A stretch of DNA of 64,000 nucleotides from Hyphomonadaceae bacterium UBA7672 (GCA_002483135.1 DLHI01000011.1:62001-126000); one strand, 5' to 3'. Positions 1-8,932 are shown, numbered from the stretch's first letter. The notes: generated by a model from the sequence alone, not told the origin. Made by a program: numbers and translations.

Positions 1-408
1 GGGGTGCTCAGCAATATCAGCGTCAGCTCATACCTGGTGGACGCCATTATCGGTCTGTCAGTCGTCTACAAGGCGCTCGACAACATGGGCGCTTACCAAC
101 GCTGGTTTGGTTTCCAGCCAAACACCAAGGCGGCAACACTTGTCTTCGGCCTGTTCCACGGCTTTGGCCTTGCGACGAAGCTGCAGGACTTCGAGATGTC
201 GCCTGATGGCCTTGTCGCCAACCTGATTGCTTTCAATATCGGTGTTGAAATGGGCCAGCTTCTGGCCCTAGGCGCCATTCTCATCGTGATGGGGTTCTGG
301 CGCAAAACGCCGAGCTTCTGGAAGCATGCCTATCTCGCCAATACCGTCGTAATGACCCTCGGTTTCGTCCTGATGGGCTATCAGCTCGTCGGCTACTTCG
401 TCGCTTGA
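1..408 (+). CDS. HupE/UreJ-type membrane protein, 5' end missing
   Basis: The reading frame is open from the first base, so the N-terminus lies outside the window and only the last ~135 residues are seen. Hydrophobic segments and the motif FHGFGLA resemble the second HupE/UreJ family (multi-pass inner-membrane proteins often found near metal uptake or efflux genes). The stop is 13 nt before the next gene, which begins in the same direction, so the two are probably co-transcribed. The substrate is unknown; nickel or cobalt is known for other HupE/UreJ proteins but nothing here proves it. Confidence 0.75.
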   Translation, partial: GVLSNISVSSYLVDAIIGLSVVYKALDNMGAYQRWFGFQPNTKAATLVFGLFHGFGLATKLQDFEMSPDGLVANLIAFNIGVEMGQLLALGAILIVMGFWRKTPSFWKHAYLANTVVMTLGFVLMGYQLVGYFVA

Positions 409-421
409 TCGGAGACATTCC

Positions 422-1090
422 ATGTTCAACGCAGAAAGACCTGATCCTTCGGAATTGCCTTCGACCGGCAGGCTGCTCAAATCGACCGGTATTGCCGCCG
501 TAATCGCCAGCGCTCTCTTGGTGACGACGGTGCTTCCCGCCGAGTACGGCGTCGATCCAACGGGCGTTGGCTCCTTGCTTGGCTTGGCAGAGATGGGCCG
601 CATAAAGATGCAGCTTGCTGACGAGGCGAAGGCCGCCGCGGCGTCGGACGCAGCTGCGTCACAGGGCGGCGTGCAGCCTTCTACCAATGTCGTGCCGCCC
701 CCTGCGCCAGCAGAAGCCTCGCCGGCCGCGGCGGAGCAGCCGACGCCTGCACCTTCAGTGCCGCAAGCCCAGACCTGGTCTGATACTACGACGGTCAATC
801 TCGCGCCCGATGATGGCTACGAGGTCAAGCTGGTCATGGAGAAGGGTGTTACTGCACGTTTCGAATGGTTCACCAACGGTCCCAAGGTGAACTACGACAC
901 CCATGGCGACGGCGCCGGGATCAACTACCACGGCTACGGCAAGGGCACGAATGTGGACCGTCAGGAAGGCGAGCTGACAGCCGCCTTCACCGGAAGCCAT
1001 GGCTGGTTTTGGCGTAATCGCAGCGGCCAACCCGTCACGATCACGCTTCGTACCAGCGGCGACTACACCGACTTGAAAGAATACGACTGA
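422..1090 (+). CDS. Membrane-anchored periplasmic protein
   Basis: A 222-residue protein with one N-terminal membrane segment (about residues 24-40, rich in Ile/Ala/Val), an Ala/Pro-rich linker (about 75-120) and a C-terminal periplasmic domain with the patterns HGDGAG, HGYGKG and GSHGWFWRN. This layout matches proteins usually annotated as transmembrane anchor proteins that sit directly behind HupE/UreJ genes. A GGAG ribosome site precedes the ATG. The function is not known; the His/Gly-rich domain could bind metal, but that is a guess. The next gene follows after 11 nt. Confidence 0.7.
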   Translation: MFNAERPDPSELPSTGRLLKSTGIAAVIASALLVTTVLPAEYGVDPTGVGSLLGLAEMGRIKMQLADEAKAAAASDAAASQGGVQPSTNVVPPPAPAEASPAAAEQPTPAPSVPQAQTWSDTTTVNLAPDDGYEVKLVMEKGVTARFEWFTNGPKVNYDTHGDGAGINYHGYGKGTNVDRQEGELTAAFTGSHGWFWRNRSGQPVTITLRTSGDYTDLKEYD

Positions 1091-1101
1091 GGATCGCTGC
1101 G

Positions 1102-2418
1102 ATGCTCTCGCCGCTCAGCAACGTTACCTACCGACGCCTGTTTTTGGCGCAGGTGATGGCGTTGCTGGGCACGGGACTCGCGACTGTAGCGCTCGGGCTT
1201 CTGGCTCACCGTCTTGGCGGCGCGAGCGCCGGAGAGATTCTCGGCATAGCGTTCGCGATCAAGATGATCGCCTACGTAGCCGTGGCCCCATTCGCCAGTG
1301 CGCTCGCAGCCAATCTACCCCGAAAGACGCTTCTGATCGGTTTGGATCTGGTCAGAGCAGGTGTCGCCGCTCTGCTGCCGTTTGTGGCGGAGGCTTGGCA
1401 GGTCTATGCCCTGATGACCGTCCTCTATGTCGCGTCTGCGGCGTTCACGCCCGCCTTTCAGGCGATGATTCCCGACATTCTGACGGACGAGCGTGAGTAC
1501 ACGAAGGCGCTTTCCCTGTCGCGGCTGGCGTCGGACCTGGAGAGTGTCGGCAGCCCTGTCATCGCCGCCGTCCTGCTGGCGTTCATGGGGTACAGTGATC
1601 TCTTTGCGGGAACGGCGATTGGTTTCTTCCTGTCCGCTCTCCTGGTCTTGAGCGCATCTCTCCCCATCACGCGCATTGTCCAGCAAAGGACCTTCTCCCA
1701 ACGCCTGACGGTTGGATTTCGGCTGTTTGCGCTGACGCCGAGGCTTCGCGCATTGGTCGCCATCAGCCTCGCCACCGCGGCAGGCGGCGCGATGGTGTTC
1801 ATCAACACGGTCGTCATCGTGCAGACGCAGCTGTCGCTATCTGAGCAGCATACAGCTTGGGCCCTGGCGGTATTCGGGCTTGGCTCGATGTCCGCCGCGA
1901 TGCTCGTGCCGCGTTTGCTTGAGGACGCGTCGGATCGTGTCGTGATGATTTTGGGCGGCGCAGTGATGACGGCTGGTCTCATCGCTGGTGTCTTTCATCA
2001 CCACGGCGGGTACTACGCGCTATTGGTGATGTGGTTTGATATCGGCGTCGGCTATTCGCTGACGCTTACACCTGCGAGCAGGGCGCTCCGGCGTTCTGCG
2101 TCAGCGGAAGATCGTCCCGGATTGTTTGCTGCCTATTTCGCATTGTCGCATGCGTGCTGGTTGATCGCCTATCCTGTCGCAGGCTTGGTCAGTTCGGCAT
2201 CAGGTACAAACGCTGCGTTCCTTGTGCTCGGAATTCTCTCGGCCATTGGGTCGCTGGCGACCTGGCTGTTGTGGCCCGCACACGATCCGGAAATTCTGCC
2301 TCACCGCCATGAAAACCTCGCCCCTGACGACCCGCACCTCGCAGGCGGCGGCCCTGAGCACGCCCATTCGTTCGTCATCGACGACTTGCACGGGCGCTGG
2401 CCCAATCGTCGCGGCTAG
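1102..2418 (+). CDS. MFS transporter
   Basis: A 438-residue major facilitator with about twelve hydrophobic segments; the cytoplasmic loop after helix 2 has NLPRKTLLIGLDLVRAG, typical of MFS_3/enterobactin-exporter-like carriers. The C-terminal tail is His-rich (LPHRHENL, GPEHAHSF), a feature often seen in metal-linked transporters, though the substrate cannot be read from sequence. An AGGA ribosome site lies before the ATG and the spacing of 11 nt suggests an operon with the two genes before it. It ends the first operon of the window. Confidence 0.8.
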   Translation: MLSPLSNVTYRRLFLAQVMALLGTGLATVALGLLAHRLGGASAGEILGIAFAIKMIAYVAVAPFASALAANLPRKTLLIGLDLVRAGVAALLPFVAEAWQVYALMTVLYVASAAFTPAFQAMIPDILTDEREYTKALSLSRLASDLESVGSPVIAAVLLAFMGYSDLFAGTAIGFFLSALLVLSASLPITRIVQQRTFSQRLTVGFRLFALTPRLRALVAISLATAAGGAMVFINTVVIVQTQLSLSEQHTAWALAVFGLGSMSAAMLVPRLLEDASDRVVMILGGAVMTAGLIAGVFHHHGGYYALLVMWFDIGVGYSLTLTPASRALRRSASAEDRPGLFAAYFALSHACWLIAYPVAGLVSSASGTNAAFLVLGILSAIGSLATWLLWPAHDPEILPHRHENLAPDDPHLAGGGPEHAHSFVIDDLHGRWPNRRG

Positions 2419-2544
2419 CGGAGATGCGTTGCGAACACGACGGCGTCAGCGCCTTGAGATTGCGCTGGATCGCATCAGGCCTTCTAGATCATGTGCGGAC
2501 CAAGCGCCGGCTCGATCCTGTATCCAGTTTCCTGATAACAATTG

Positions 2545-3213
2545 CTATTGATGGGCGGACGCGACGGGGAGGCCTGCGGCTCGCCACTCCGGCAGTCCAT
2601 CCTCAAGCCGACGGATCTTGAAGCCTGACGTGCGCAACAACGCTACGGCTTCAAAAGCCATGACGCAAAATGCGCCTCGGCAGTAGGCGACTACCTCCTG
2701 GTTGCGAGGTAATTCCGCGAGCCGCTTCTTCAGCTCGCTGACGGGAATGTTGATCGCACCGGGAATATGACCGGCTGCGAACTCGTCCGCTGGTCGCACG
2801 TCCAGGACTGTAACAAGTCCTGCCTTTAGACGTTTGCGCAATTCTGTGCGGGAGACAGGCTCCATCGCGTCGCGTTCGTTGAAATAGCCGCTCACGACGC
2901 CGCCAACTTCAGCGACGTTTCGCTCTGCGACGCGGCTGATCGCATGCATCAGGTCAAGCACGCTGTCGTCCGCGAGACGATAGAGTGTGAACTTCCCGTC
3001 GCGTCGCGCCGTCAGAAGACCAGCCCGTCGCATTGACTGGAGGTGTTGCGACGCGTTGGCGACCGACAAGCCCGTTCGATCCGCCAGGCCCTCAACTGTC
3101 CGTTCGCCCTGCGCAAGATGTTCGAGAATGGCAAAGCGATGTGGATGTGCGGCGGCTTTCGCCACTGCTGCAAATCCCGCGAGCAATGTTTCCTTGACGC
3201 TCTGCCTTGACAT
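2545..3213 (-). CDS. ArsR-family regulator fused to a rhodanese domain
   Basis: The 222-residue protein has an N-terminal ArsR winged helix (about residues 10-100; recognition helix region LSVANASQHLQSMRRAGLL) and a C-terminal rhodanese domain (about 115-215; VLDVRPADEFAAGHIPGAINIP) with active-site loop CRGAFC. The only two cysteines lie in that loop; the DNA-binding part has none. Such fusions are usually repressors of sulfide, persulfide or metal response genes. It diverges from the metallo-hydrolase gene, with an inverted repeat in the 93-nt intergenic region that fits an ArsR operator. Sensing through the rhodanese cysteines is an inference. Confidence 0.85.
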   Translation of the reverse strand: MSRQSVKETLLAGFAAVAKAAAHPHRFAILEHLAQGERTVEGLADRTGLSVANASQHLQSMRRAGLLTARRDGKFTLYRLADDSVLDLMHAISRVAERNVAEVGGVVSGYFNERDAMEPVSRTELRKRLKAGLVTVLDVRPADEFAAGHIPGAINIPVSELKKRLAELPRNQEVVAYCRGAFCVMAFEAVALLRTSGFKIRRLEDGLPEWRAAGLPVASAHQ

Positions 3214-3232
3214 GATCTTATCAACGCTCCAT

Positions 3233-3254
3233 CATTCAATCGAACAATTGAATG
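3233..3254. promoter_or_regulatory. Probable ArsR operator
   Basis: A perfect inverted repeat with arms CATTCAAT and ATTGAATG around a 6-nt spacer (CGAACA). It lies between the divergent ArsR-rhodanese gene and the MBL-MFS-DsrE genes, where an autoregulatory operator is expected. The AT-rich ATTC/GAAT arms resemble sites described for sulfide-responsive ArsR regulators such as BigR/SqrR, although the spacing differs. Confidence 0.65.
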
Positions 3255-3306
3255 TAATCGGACGGACTGTCAAGGCGTCTGAGCCGCCGTCAGCAGGGAG
3301 AGAGCG

Positions 3307-4041
3307 ATGATTCTCAGGCAGTTTCTGCATAACGATCCCGTCGCAATCTCCTACCTGTTTGGATGCGGAGGCAAAGCGTCCGGCGCGGTCGTCGATCCTG
3401 TTGGCGACACAAGCGTTTACCTCGATGCCGCCGCAAAGGCGGGGATGCGAATTCTCTATGTGATCGACACCCACATTCACGCTGACCATATGTCGACCGG
3501 GCGCGCCCTGGCCGATCTCGCGGGCGCCGAGTATGCGCTCTTCCACGGCGCCCAGGCATCAATACCTTTTCGCGGATTGCAGGACGGTGAAGTGCTGGAA
3601 CTTGGCAATGTCACCATCGAAGTCCTGCACACGCCAGGTCATACGCCCGAACACATTTCTCTGCTGATCCGGGACAAGACACGCTCGGAAGACCCCTGGT
3701 TCGTCATGACGGGCCATACGCTGATGGTCGGCGATCTGGGGCGGACCGAATTGGCTTCGAGCGCCGAGGAAGGGGCGCGTGTCCTGTTCAGGTCTGCCCA
3801 GAGGTTGAAAGCCCTGCCGGATCATCTCGAAGTCCTGCCCGGAGCTTTCGCGGGCTCTGTGTGCGGCAAGAGTCTCAGCGGGAAGCCGACATCGACGATC
3901 GGCTTCGAGAAACGGCACAACAGGGCATTTCGCATCGATGACGAAGAAGAGTTCGTCCAGCGAATGCTGACCGATATCCCGGCGCCTCCACCGGAGGCTG
4001 CGCGGTTACGTGCGTTGAACGCTGGCGCGGTCGGCGTGTGA
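3307..4041 (+). CDS. ETHE1-like metallo-beta-lactamase hydrolase (persulfide dioxygenase type)
   Basis: A 244-residue MBL-fold enzyme. The metal site HxHxDH is seen as THIHADHMSTG, with later ligands in HTPGHTPEHIS and MTGHTLMVGDLGR. This set is typical of ETHE1/Blh-like persulfide dioxygenases and related hydrolases; glutathione persulfide oxidation would fit the rhodanese repressor opposite and the DsrE protein downstream. The next gene starts 3 nt after the stop, so they form one operon. A glyoxalase II-like activity cannot be excluded from sequence alone. Confidence 0.8.
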   Translation: MILRQFLHNDPVAISYLFGCGGKASGAVVDPVGDTSVYLDAAAKAGMRILYVIDTHIHADHMSTGRALADLAGAEYALFHGAQASIPFRGLQDGEVLELGNVTIEVLHTPGHTPEHISLLIRDKTRSEDPWFVMTGHTLMVGDLGRTELASSAEEGARVLFRSAQRLKALPDHLEVLPGAFAGSVCGKSLSGKPTSTIGFEKRHNRAFRIDDEEEFVQRMLTDIPAPPPEAARLRALNAGAVGV

Positions 4042-4044
4042 CAC

Positions 4045-5316
4045 ATGCCAACGGCCACTAGCGGCCCTAAGCCAGCAATCGCGCTTGGCCTTCGCGAGAA
4101 CTGGCCTCAGTTCACGCTGCTGATCCTGATCAATGCGTTCGTTGGCGGCATGGTCGGCATCGAACGGACGCTTGTCCCCCTGATCGGTTCAGAAGAGTTT
4201 GGCCTGACTTCAACGACGCTCGTCACCTCTTTCATCATCAGCTTCGGCCTCGTTAAGGCTGTTTCCAATCTGGTTTCCGGACAACTCGCCGACAGGTGGG
4301 GCCGCAAGCGCGTGCTGATCCTTGGCTGGATGGCCGGTCTGCCGGCGCCGTTCATGCTCATGTGGGCCCCTGACTGGAGCTGGATCATTGCAGCCAACGC
4401 ACTGCTTGGCGTGAGCCAGGGACTGGCCTGGTCGATGACCGTGATCATGAAGATTGATCTCGCCGGCTCACGCTCGCGCGGTCTCGCCGTCGGCCTCAAC
4501 GAGTTTGCAGGGTACCTGGCAGTCGGACTGACAGCGCTCGCCACCGGCTATCTCGCTTCCATCTACGGACTAAGGCCAGAACCAATCTATCTGGGAGTTG
4601 CTTACGCAATCTTCGGAACAGCGCTTTCTGTTTTTCTTGTTCGCGATACCCGGGCACACGTCGCCTTGGAGATGGGAGGAGCGACAGCGGCACAACCGTC
4701 GCTTTCGTTCCGACAGGTGTTTGCGCTGACGACCTACAAGGACCGCAATCTGTTCGCCGCCTCGCAGGCGGGGCTGGTCAACAACCTGAACGACGGGATG
4801 AGCTGGGGGATATTTCCGTTGTTCTACTCTGCCTTCGGACTGGGGCTCGACCGTATCGGTCTGCTCAAGGCCATCTATCCAATTGTCTGGAGTCTGCTGC
4901 AGATCATAACCGGTCCGTTGAGCGACAGGTGGGGTCGAAAGGGACTGATCGTCGCCGGCATGTGGCTGCAGGCTGTTGCGTTGCTCCTCACGGCGCTGAC
5001 GCGCGACTTTGGCTGGTGGCTGGCGGCGAGCATCCTGCTGGGGATCGGCACCGCTATGGTCTACCCAAGTCTTATCGCAGCAGTGTCAGACGCATCGCAC
5101 CCCTCATGGCGCGCACGTTCGCTGAGCGTTTACCGCTTCTGGCGCGACCTTGGCTACGCGATAGGCGCCCTTGCTGCGGGCTTGATCGCAGATGCGTTCG
5201 GGTTTGCGGCGGCGATCGCAGCGATTGCGGGACTTACCTTTCTGTCGGGTGCGGTCACAGCCGTTACAATGCGGGAGACGCGAACCGTAAGCCGCGCCAA
5301 CGAGGACGCGTCTTGA
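4045..5316 (+). CDS. MFS transporter in the sulfur-stress operon
   Basis: A 423-residue twelve-helix major facilitator. The diagnostic loop motif DRWGRKRVL follows helix 2 and is repeated in the second half as DRWGRKGLI, so both halves are intact. It begins 3 nt after the MBL hydrolase stop and is followed by a DsrE gene, which ties its job to thiol, sulfur oxyanion or metalloid export. The cargo is not determined. Confidence 0.85.
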   Translation: MPTATSGPKPAIALGLRENWPQFTLLILINAFVGGMVGIERTLVPLIGSEEFGLTSTTLVTSFIISFGLVKAVSNLVSGQLADRWGRKRVLILGWMAGLPAPFMLMWAPDWSWIIAANALLGVSQGLAWSMTVIMKIDLAGSRSRGLAVGLNEFAGYLAVGLTALATGYLASIYGLRPEPIYLGVAYAIFGTALSVFLVRDTRAHVALEMGGATAAQPSLSFRQVFALTTYKDRNLFAASQAGLVNNLNDGMSWGIFPLFYSAFGLGLDRIGLLKAIYPIVWSLLQIITGPLSDRWGRKGLIVAGMWLQAVALLLTALTRDFGWWLAASILLGIGTAMVYPSLIAAVSDASHPSWRARSLSVYRFWRDLGYAIGALAAGLIADAFGFAAAIAAIAGLTFLSGAVTAVTMRETRTVSRANEDAS

Positions 5317-5359
5317 TCCAGATCATGCAACATGCTCCTGCCGGTGCGACCCTTATTAG

Positions 5360-5713
5360 ATGAAGTCAGTGATCATCCTCAATGATGCGCCCTATGGCAG
5401 TGAACGCACCTACAACGGCTTGCGGCTCGCGCACTCGCTCCACAAACAAGATCCCGAGGGCGAGGTCACAGTGTTTCTGATGCCGGATGCTGTCACAGCA
5501 GCGAAAAGTGGTCAGTCGGTTCCGGCCGGCTTTTACAACGTCGAACACATGATCGGGCGCGTCATGTCGAGCGGTGGGAAGGTGCTGTTGTGCGGGACAT
5601 GCATGAACGCAAGAGGATTGCTCGACGACGAGTTGATCGCAGGCGCCGCACGCGGCTCGATGGACGACCTCGGTAAGGCGTCACTTCTCGCCGACAAGCT
5701 GATCGTGTTCTGA
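5360..5713 (+). CDS. DsrE/DsrF-like sulfur-relay protein
   Basis: A small 117-residue cytoplasmic protein of the DsrE fold. It starts MKSVIILNDAPYG and carries CGTCMNARG around residues 76-84, where the cysteines would act in sulfur transfer, as in DsrE/TusD proteins. The gene is 43 nt downstream of the MFS carrier in the same direction. Together with the rhodanese regulator and the ETHE1-like enzyme it completes a persulfide-handling set. No strong ribosome site is visible. Confidence 0.8.
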   Translation: MKSVIILNDAPYGSERTYNGLRLAHSLHKQDPEGEVTVFLMPDAVTAAKSGQSVPAGFYNVEHMIGRVMSSGGKVLLCGTCMNARGLLDDELIAGAARGSMDDLGKASLLADKLIVF

Positions 5714-5786
5714 TGCGGCTGTTACCATCGGCAATTTGTTGAGTGCGCATCTGGCGAGCATGGCGGTGACCGGCTAGGTCAATACC

Positions 5787-6845
5787 ATGGGGGACACGCT
5801 CACCAGTCTTGAGATCATGCTGCGAGGCGCTGCGGTTGGCGCGCTTGCAGCGACCACAATTGTCCTCGGGCGCAGCCGGGCCAGTCCGGCGGTCCGGCTG
5901 TCAGGCGTTCTGTTTGCAATTGCGGTCATTGGGTACGTCGTCAACTCCTCTGCATCGAGCAGGGCAGCGGTGGGCGATCTGCATCCGATTTTCCGCGCGC
6001 TGTCGTACGGGGGCATCGGCGCTTTCTGGGCTTTCGTGCTTGCGATCTTCGAAGACCGGCGGCTTTCGCCCGGCCTGCTGACGCCGTTCGTGGGTCTCAC
6101 TCTCTACGGGATCGCCGCGTCTTTCGTGCCAGCGGGCAGTCACGGTGTGTGGTGGATTGTTCACAACGTCATCGAGGTAGGCCTGGCGGCCCACGCCTTG
6201 TTTGTCGTCTATCGCAGTTGGCGCGGCGATCTCGTGGATGCACGACGTCGCCTTCGTGGACCTTTTATTGCGAGCGTGGCGTTGTTCGCAGTTGTCATCT
6301 CGGGATTTGAGATCGGCGAAGACCTCGGCGTGTCGGCGGGCTGGTATCAGATGGCTGGCGCAATGGGACTTGCTGCTTTCAGTCTGCTCGGGACGTTCAT
6401 ACTGTTCGAGCTGCGATCGGCGTTGTTGGGCGCCGTCATTCCCGCTGTGTCCACTGCCTCCAAAGCAATCGGTCCGGACGCAGCAGATCGCTTTGAAATT
6501 GATCGGGTGACCGCGCTGATGGACGCAGGCGAGGTCTGGCGGCGAGAGGGGCTTGCGATCGGGACGCTTGCCCAGGAGCTGAATATGCCGGAGCACCGCC
6601 TTCGCAGGCTGATCAACGATCAACTCGGCTACCGGAATTTTGCAGCATTCGTGAATGCCCGCCGGATCGAGGCTGCCAAGCAGGTGCTCGCAAACCCCGG
6701 AGAAGCGCGAAGAACCATTGCTTCGATCGCCTTCGACCTCGGCTTCGGCTCGCTTGGCCCGTTCAATCGCGCGTTCAAGGAGGAGACGGGTGAGACGCCT
6801 ACCGAATGGCGGCGGCGCGCGATGGGTTCGGCCGAACCAAGCTGA
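5787..6845 (+). CDS. AraC-family regulator with membrane N-terminus
   Basis: A 352-residue protein. The first ~220 residues contain about six to seven hydrophobic segments, and the last ~100 form an AraC/XylS double helix-turn-helix (around LAQELNMPEHRLRRLIN and IASIAFDLGFGSLGPFNRAFKEETGETPTEWRRR). Membrane-tethered AraC proteins of this shape occur widely in alphaproteobacteria, and their ligands are unknown. The two genes after it, a methyltransferase and a sterol desaturase-like enzyme, are candidate targets by position only. Confidence 0.85.
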   Translation: MGDTLTSLEIMLRGAAVGALAATTIVLGRSRASPAVRLSGVLFAIAVIGYVVNSSASSRAAVGDLHPIFRALSYGGIGAFWAFVLAIFEDRRLSPGLLTPFVGLTLYGIAASFVPAGSHGVWWIVHNVIEVGLAAHALFVVYRSWRGDLVDARRRLRGPFIASVALFAVVISGFEIGEDLGVSAGWYQMAGAMGLAAFSLLGTFILFELRSALLGAVIPAVSTASKAIGPDAADRFEIDRVTALMDAGEVWRREGLAIGTLAQELNMPEHRLRRLINDQLGYRNFAAFVNARRIEAAKQVLANPGEARRTIASIAFDLGFGSLGPFNRAFKEETGETPTEWRRRAMGSAEPS

Positions 6846-6857
6846 TCCGACGTGAGA

Positions 6858-7481
6858 CTACCCCGTGTGTGTTGCGACGAGGAGGGTCGGCAGTTGCGGG
6901 TCAACCGGGTGCGGCGCGTTTACCGCGAACCCTGCCGCGGTCAGCGCAGCCTCAACTTCATGCTGCGTCCGAAATCGATAGACAGAAGTGGGGAAGGACC
7001 GAACCGAGCGCGGGTCATCCGACGACCGAAACAGAAGTGCGATGCGACCACCTGGCTTCAGCACGCGCGCGATCTCGCGAAGGCAGGCGTCAAGGTCGTC
7101 CCAGAAGTAGATCACATGGACACACAGCGCCTTGTCGAACGTCTGATCGGGGAAGGGGAGCGCCGTAGCGCTGGCCTCCGTCACGCTCACGCGCCCGCTA
7201 TGTATCAGAGACTTGTTTCGGCCTTGGGCGACGCTGACCATGAGCGGCGACGGATCGACGCCTGCGACGTGCCCCGAAGGGGCGGCGGCGGCAAGTTCCG
7301 TTAGGGCAATCCCCGGTCCGCACCCAATATCGAGAATGTGGTCGCCCTGGAGAACGCCAAGCGCCTCGACGGCCCGCCGGTTTGGCCCCGCCGTTTCCCG
7401 CGCCATGAGGAAGGCAATCAGCCGCCCGAGCGGGCCCTGCGCCCGACGAGCTTGGGCAGCAATGAAACGTGGTCTTCGCAT
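6858..7481 (-). CDS. Class I SAM-dependent methyltransferase
   Basis: A 207-residue protein with the Rossmann-type SAM motif ILDIGCGPGIAL (motif I), acidic loop VAGVDPSPLM (motif II) and ARVLKPGGRIALLF (motif III), as in UbiE/COQ5-like methyltransferases. The chosen ATG has a strong CGGAGGA ribosome site about seven bases upstream; the frame stays open 55 codons further, but that part lacks a better start. Its 3' end faces the AraC gene convergently with a 12-nt gap. The acceptor substrate is unknown. Confidence 0.8.
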   Translation of the reverse strand: MRRPRFIAAQARRAQGPLGRLIAFLMARETAGPNRRAVEALGVLQGDHILDIGCGPGIALTELAAAAPSGHVAGVDPSPLMVSVAQGRNKSLIHSGRVSVTEASATALPFPDQTFDKALCVHVIYFWDDLDACLREIARVLKPGGRIALLFRSSDDPRSVRSFPTSVYRFRTQHEVEAALTAAGFAVNAPHPVDPQLPTLLVATHTG

Positions 7482-7548
7482 GCAGTTGTCCTCCGGCTGA
7501 AGGACATGCGGGGAGAGGATGTGGTTTGGCTCGCCGGTTCTGAAAATG

Positions 7549-7579
7549 CCTCGCCGTATTTGAAAATGGCGAGGTTTTT
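7549..7579 (+). promoter_or_regulatory. Inverted repeat with T-tract between divergent genes
   Basis: CCTCGCC (7549-7555) and GGCGAGG (7568-7574) form a 7-bp stem followed directly by five T. TGAAAATG is also repeated at 7541 and 7561. It lies in the leader of the desaturase gene, so it may be an attenuator-like terminator or a regulator binding site; sequence alone does not decide. Confidence 0.4.
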
Positions 7580-7646
7580 CAGCCCTCGGCGAGACCTGCA
7601 CACAGGCTGTACGGCTTGATGCGGCATTCAGAAAAGGATGCCTCAC

Positions 7647-8423
7647 ATGCCCGAATGGGTCGGAGTTACCGCGCTGACGTGGCTGGAAAGTACCGGTGTA
7701 GACATCATCCGCTACGCCGTATTCGCTATCGGAATCTGGCTGGTCTTGTGGGTGCTGCTCCGCAGCGTAATGCGACCGCGGAAAATCCGCGAAGCAACGC
7801 CGCCGGCGCGGCAGCTCATTGTGGAATTCCTGATCTCACTCCGGTCAATCGCGGTGTTTTCGACGGTAGGTCTGATCATGTTCGGGCTGGAAAGCTGGGG
7901 CCTGCTGCCCGGGCCGGCGATGGCCAAGGGCTGGGGCGTCTGGTGGTTCGCCGCCTCCCTTATCCTGATGATCGTCGCGCACGACGCTTATTTTTATTGG
8001 ACCCACCGGCTCATCCACGACCCGCGCCTGTTTCGCCGGTTTCACCGCCGCCATCACCGCAGCAATAACCCTTCACCCTTCACCGCCTACAGCTTCGACC
8101 TGAGCGAGGCTGCCGTGAATGCGCTCTTCGTTCCGCTCTGGATGATTCTGGTTCCAACAGCCTGGGAAGTGTTGGGATTGTTCATGCTCCACCAAATCGC
8201 CCGCAATACCATTGGGCATTCCGGCTACGAGATCATGCCGGCGCGGCGCAACGGAAGGCCGTTGATCGACTGGATCACGACGCCGACGCATCACGACATC
8301 CATCACGCTGAAGCTAGCTGGAACTACGGCCTCTATTTTACGTGGTGGGATCGCCTGATGGGCACCGAGCATGCCGAGTATCATGCTCGTTACGCGGCGA
8401 CGGTAAGGGAGCGAAAAGCCTGA
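7647..8423 (+). CDS. Sterol desaturase/fatty acid hydroxylase family protein
   Basis: A 258-residue membrane enzyme with the full set of histidine clusters that hold a di-iron centre: HDAYFYWTHR, HRRHHRSNN and HHDIHH near the C-terminus, between several hydrophobic helices. Family members hydroxylate or desaturate lipids, carotenoids or hopanoids using O2. An upstream ATG at 7638 abuts the AAAAGG purine stretch, which gives this second ATG (7647) better ribosome spacing. It is divergent from the methyltransferase; an AraC regulator is nearby. Confidence 0.85.
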   Translation: MPEWVGVTALTWLESTGVDIIRYAVFAIGIWLVLWVLLRSVMRPRKIREATPPARQLIVEFLISLRSIAVFSTVGLIMFGLESWGLLPGPAMAKGWGVWWFAASLILMIVAHDAYFYWTHRLIHDPRLFRRFHRRHHRSNNPSPFTAYSFDLSEAAVNALFVPLWMILVPTAWEVLGLFMLHQIARNTIGHSGYEIMPARRNGRPLIDWITTPTHHDIHHAEASWNYGLYFTWWDRLMGTEHAEYHARYAATVRERKA

Positions 8424-8446
8424 CGCTGGCAGTCAGCTTGCATTAG

Positions 8447-8707
8447 GGCCAGACGACCGATGCAATTGCCCAGTGTATCGGCATCTCTGAGCCAACGGTC
8501 AAACTCCACCTCGCCACGCCCATGCTGCGTACCAAGACAAGCGTTACATGTGTTTTGCTCGCAGAGCCACTGGGCTGCTCGATTGATACGGCGCACTACT
8601 CGGCTGGGCGTGCGGGGCGCCCTGAGGCGTGGAGACCGCTTGCACTCATCTGCCTAGCCCTTCTGTGCGGCGGCCGCCTGAGGTCATTCCTGCTTCATCA
8701 GGCGTGA
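8447..8707 (+). pseudogene. Relic of a LuxR-type regulator C-terminus
   Basis: Immediately after a stop codon the frame reads TTDAIAQCIGISEPTVKLHL, which is the recognition helix region of a GerE/LuxR helix-turn-helix, then continues as TPMLRTKTS and loses similarity. There is no start and no upstream domain, so this is a decayed 3' fragment, not a working gene. The remaining ~280 bases up to the left repeat copy hold no recognisable gene. Confidence 0.6.
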
Positions 8708-8910
8708 ACCCATCACCCGTTTCAGCATTACTGGGGATCGGCGCGGGGTCACGGCGCCGATACGGAGCAACAAGGCGTGTTGTTCATGCGCGCCTCAGTC
8801 CGAAGTGGATAACTAAGGCAGACATACCGGCCGCACTCGTCGAGGCATTTTCGATCACGCCTTAACCAGTCCTCCCTCGTCGAAGATATTAAAGCGCCGA
8901 CGATTACCTC

Positions 8911-8932
8911 GGCTCCGGCTCCGGCTCCGGCT
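8911..8932. repeat. Short GGCTCC tandem repeat
   Basis: Nearly four consecutive copies of the hexamer GGCTCC in a noncoding stretch just before the left long repeat. It probably arose by slippage and has no visible role. Confidence 0.7.

Noticed and set aside
8911..8932. GGCTCC repeats as a CRISPR or iteron array
   Set aside because: Units are contiguous hexamers without spacers and fewer than four; simple slippage repeat.
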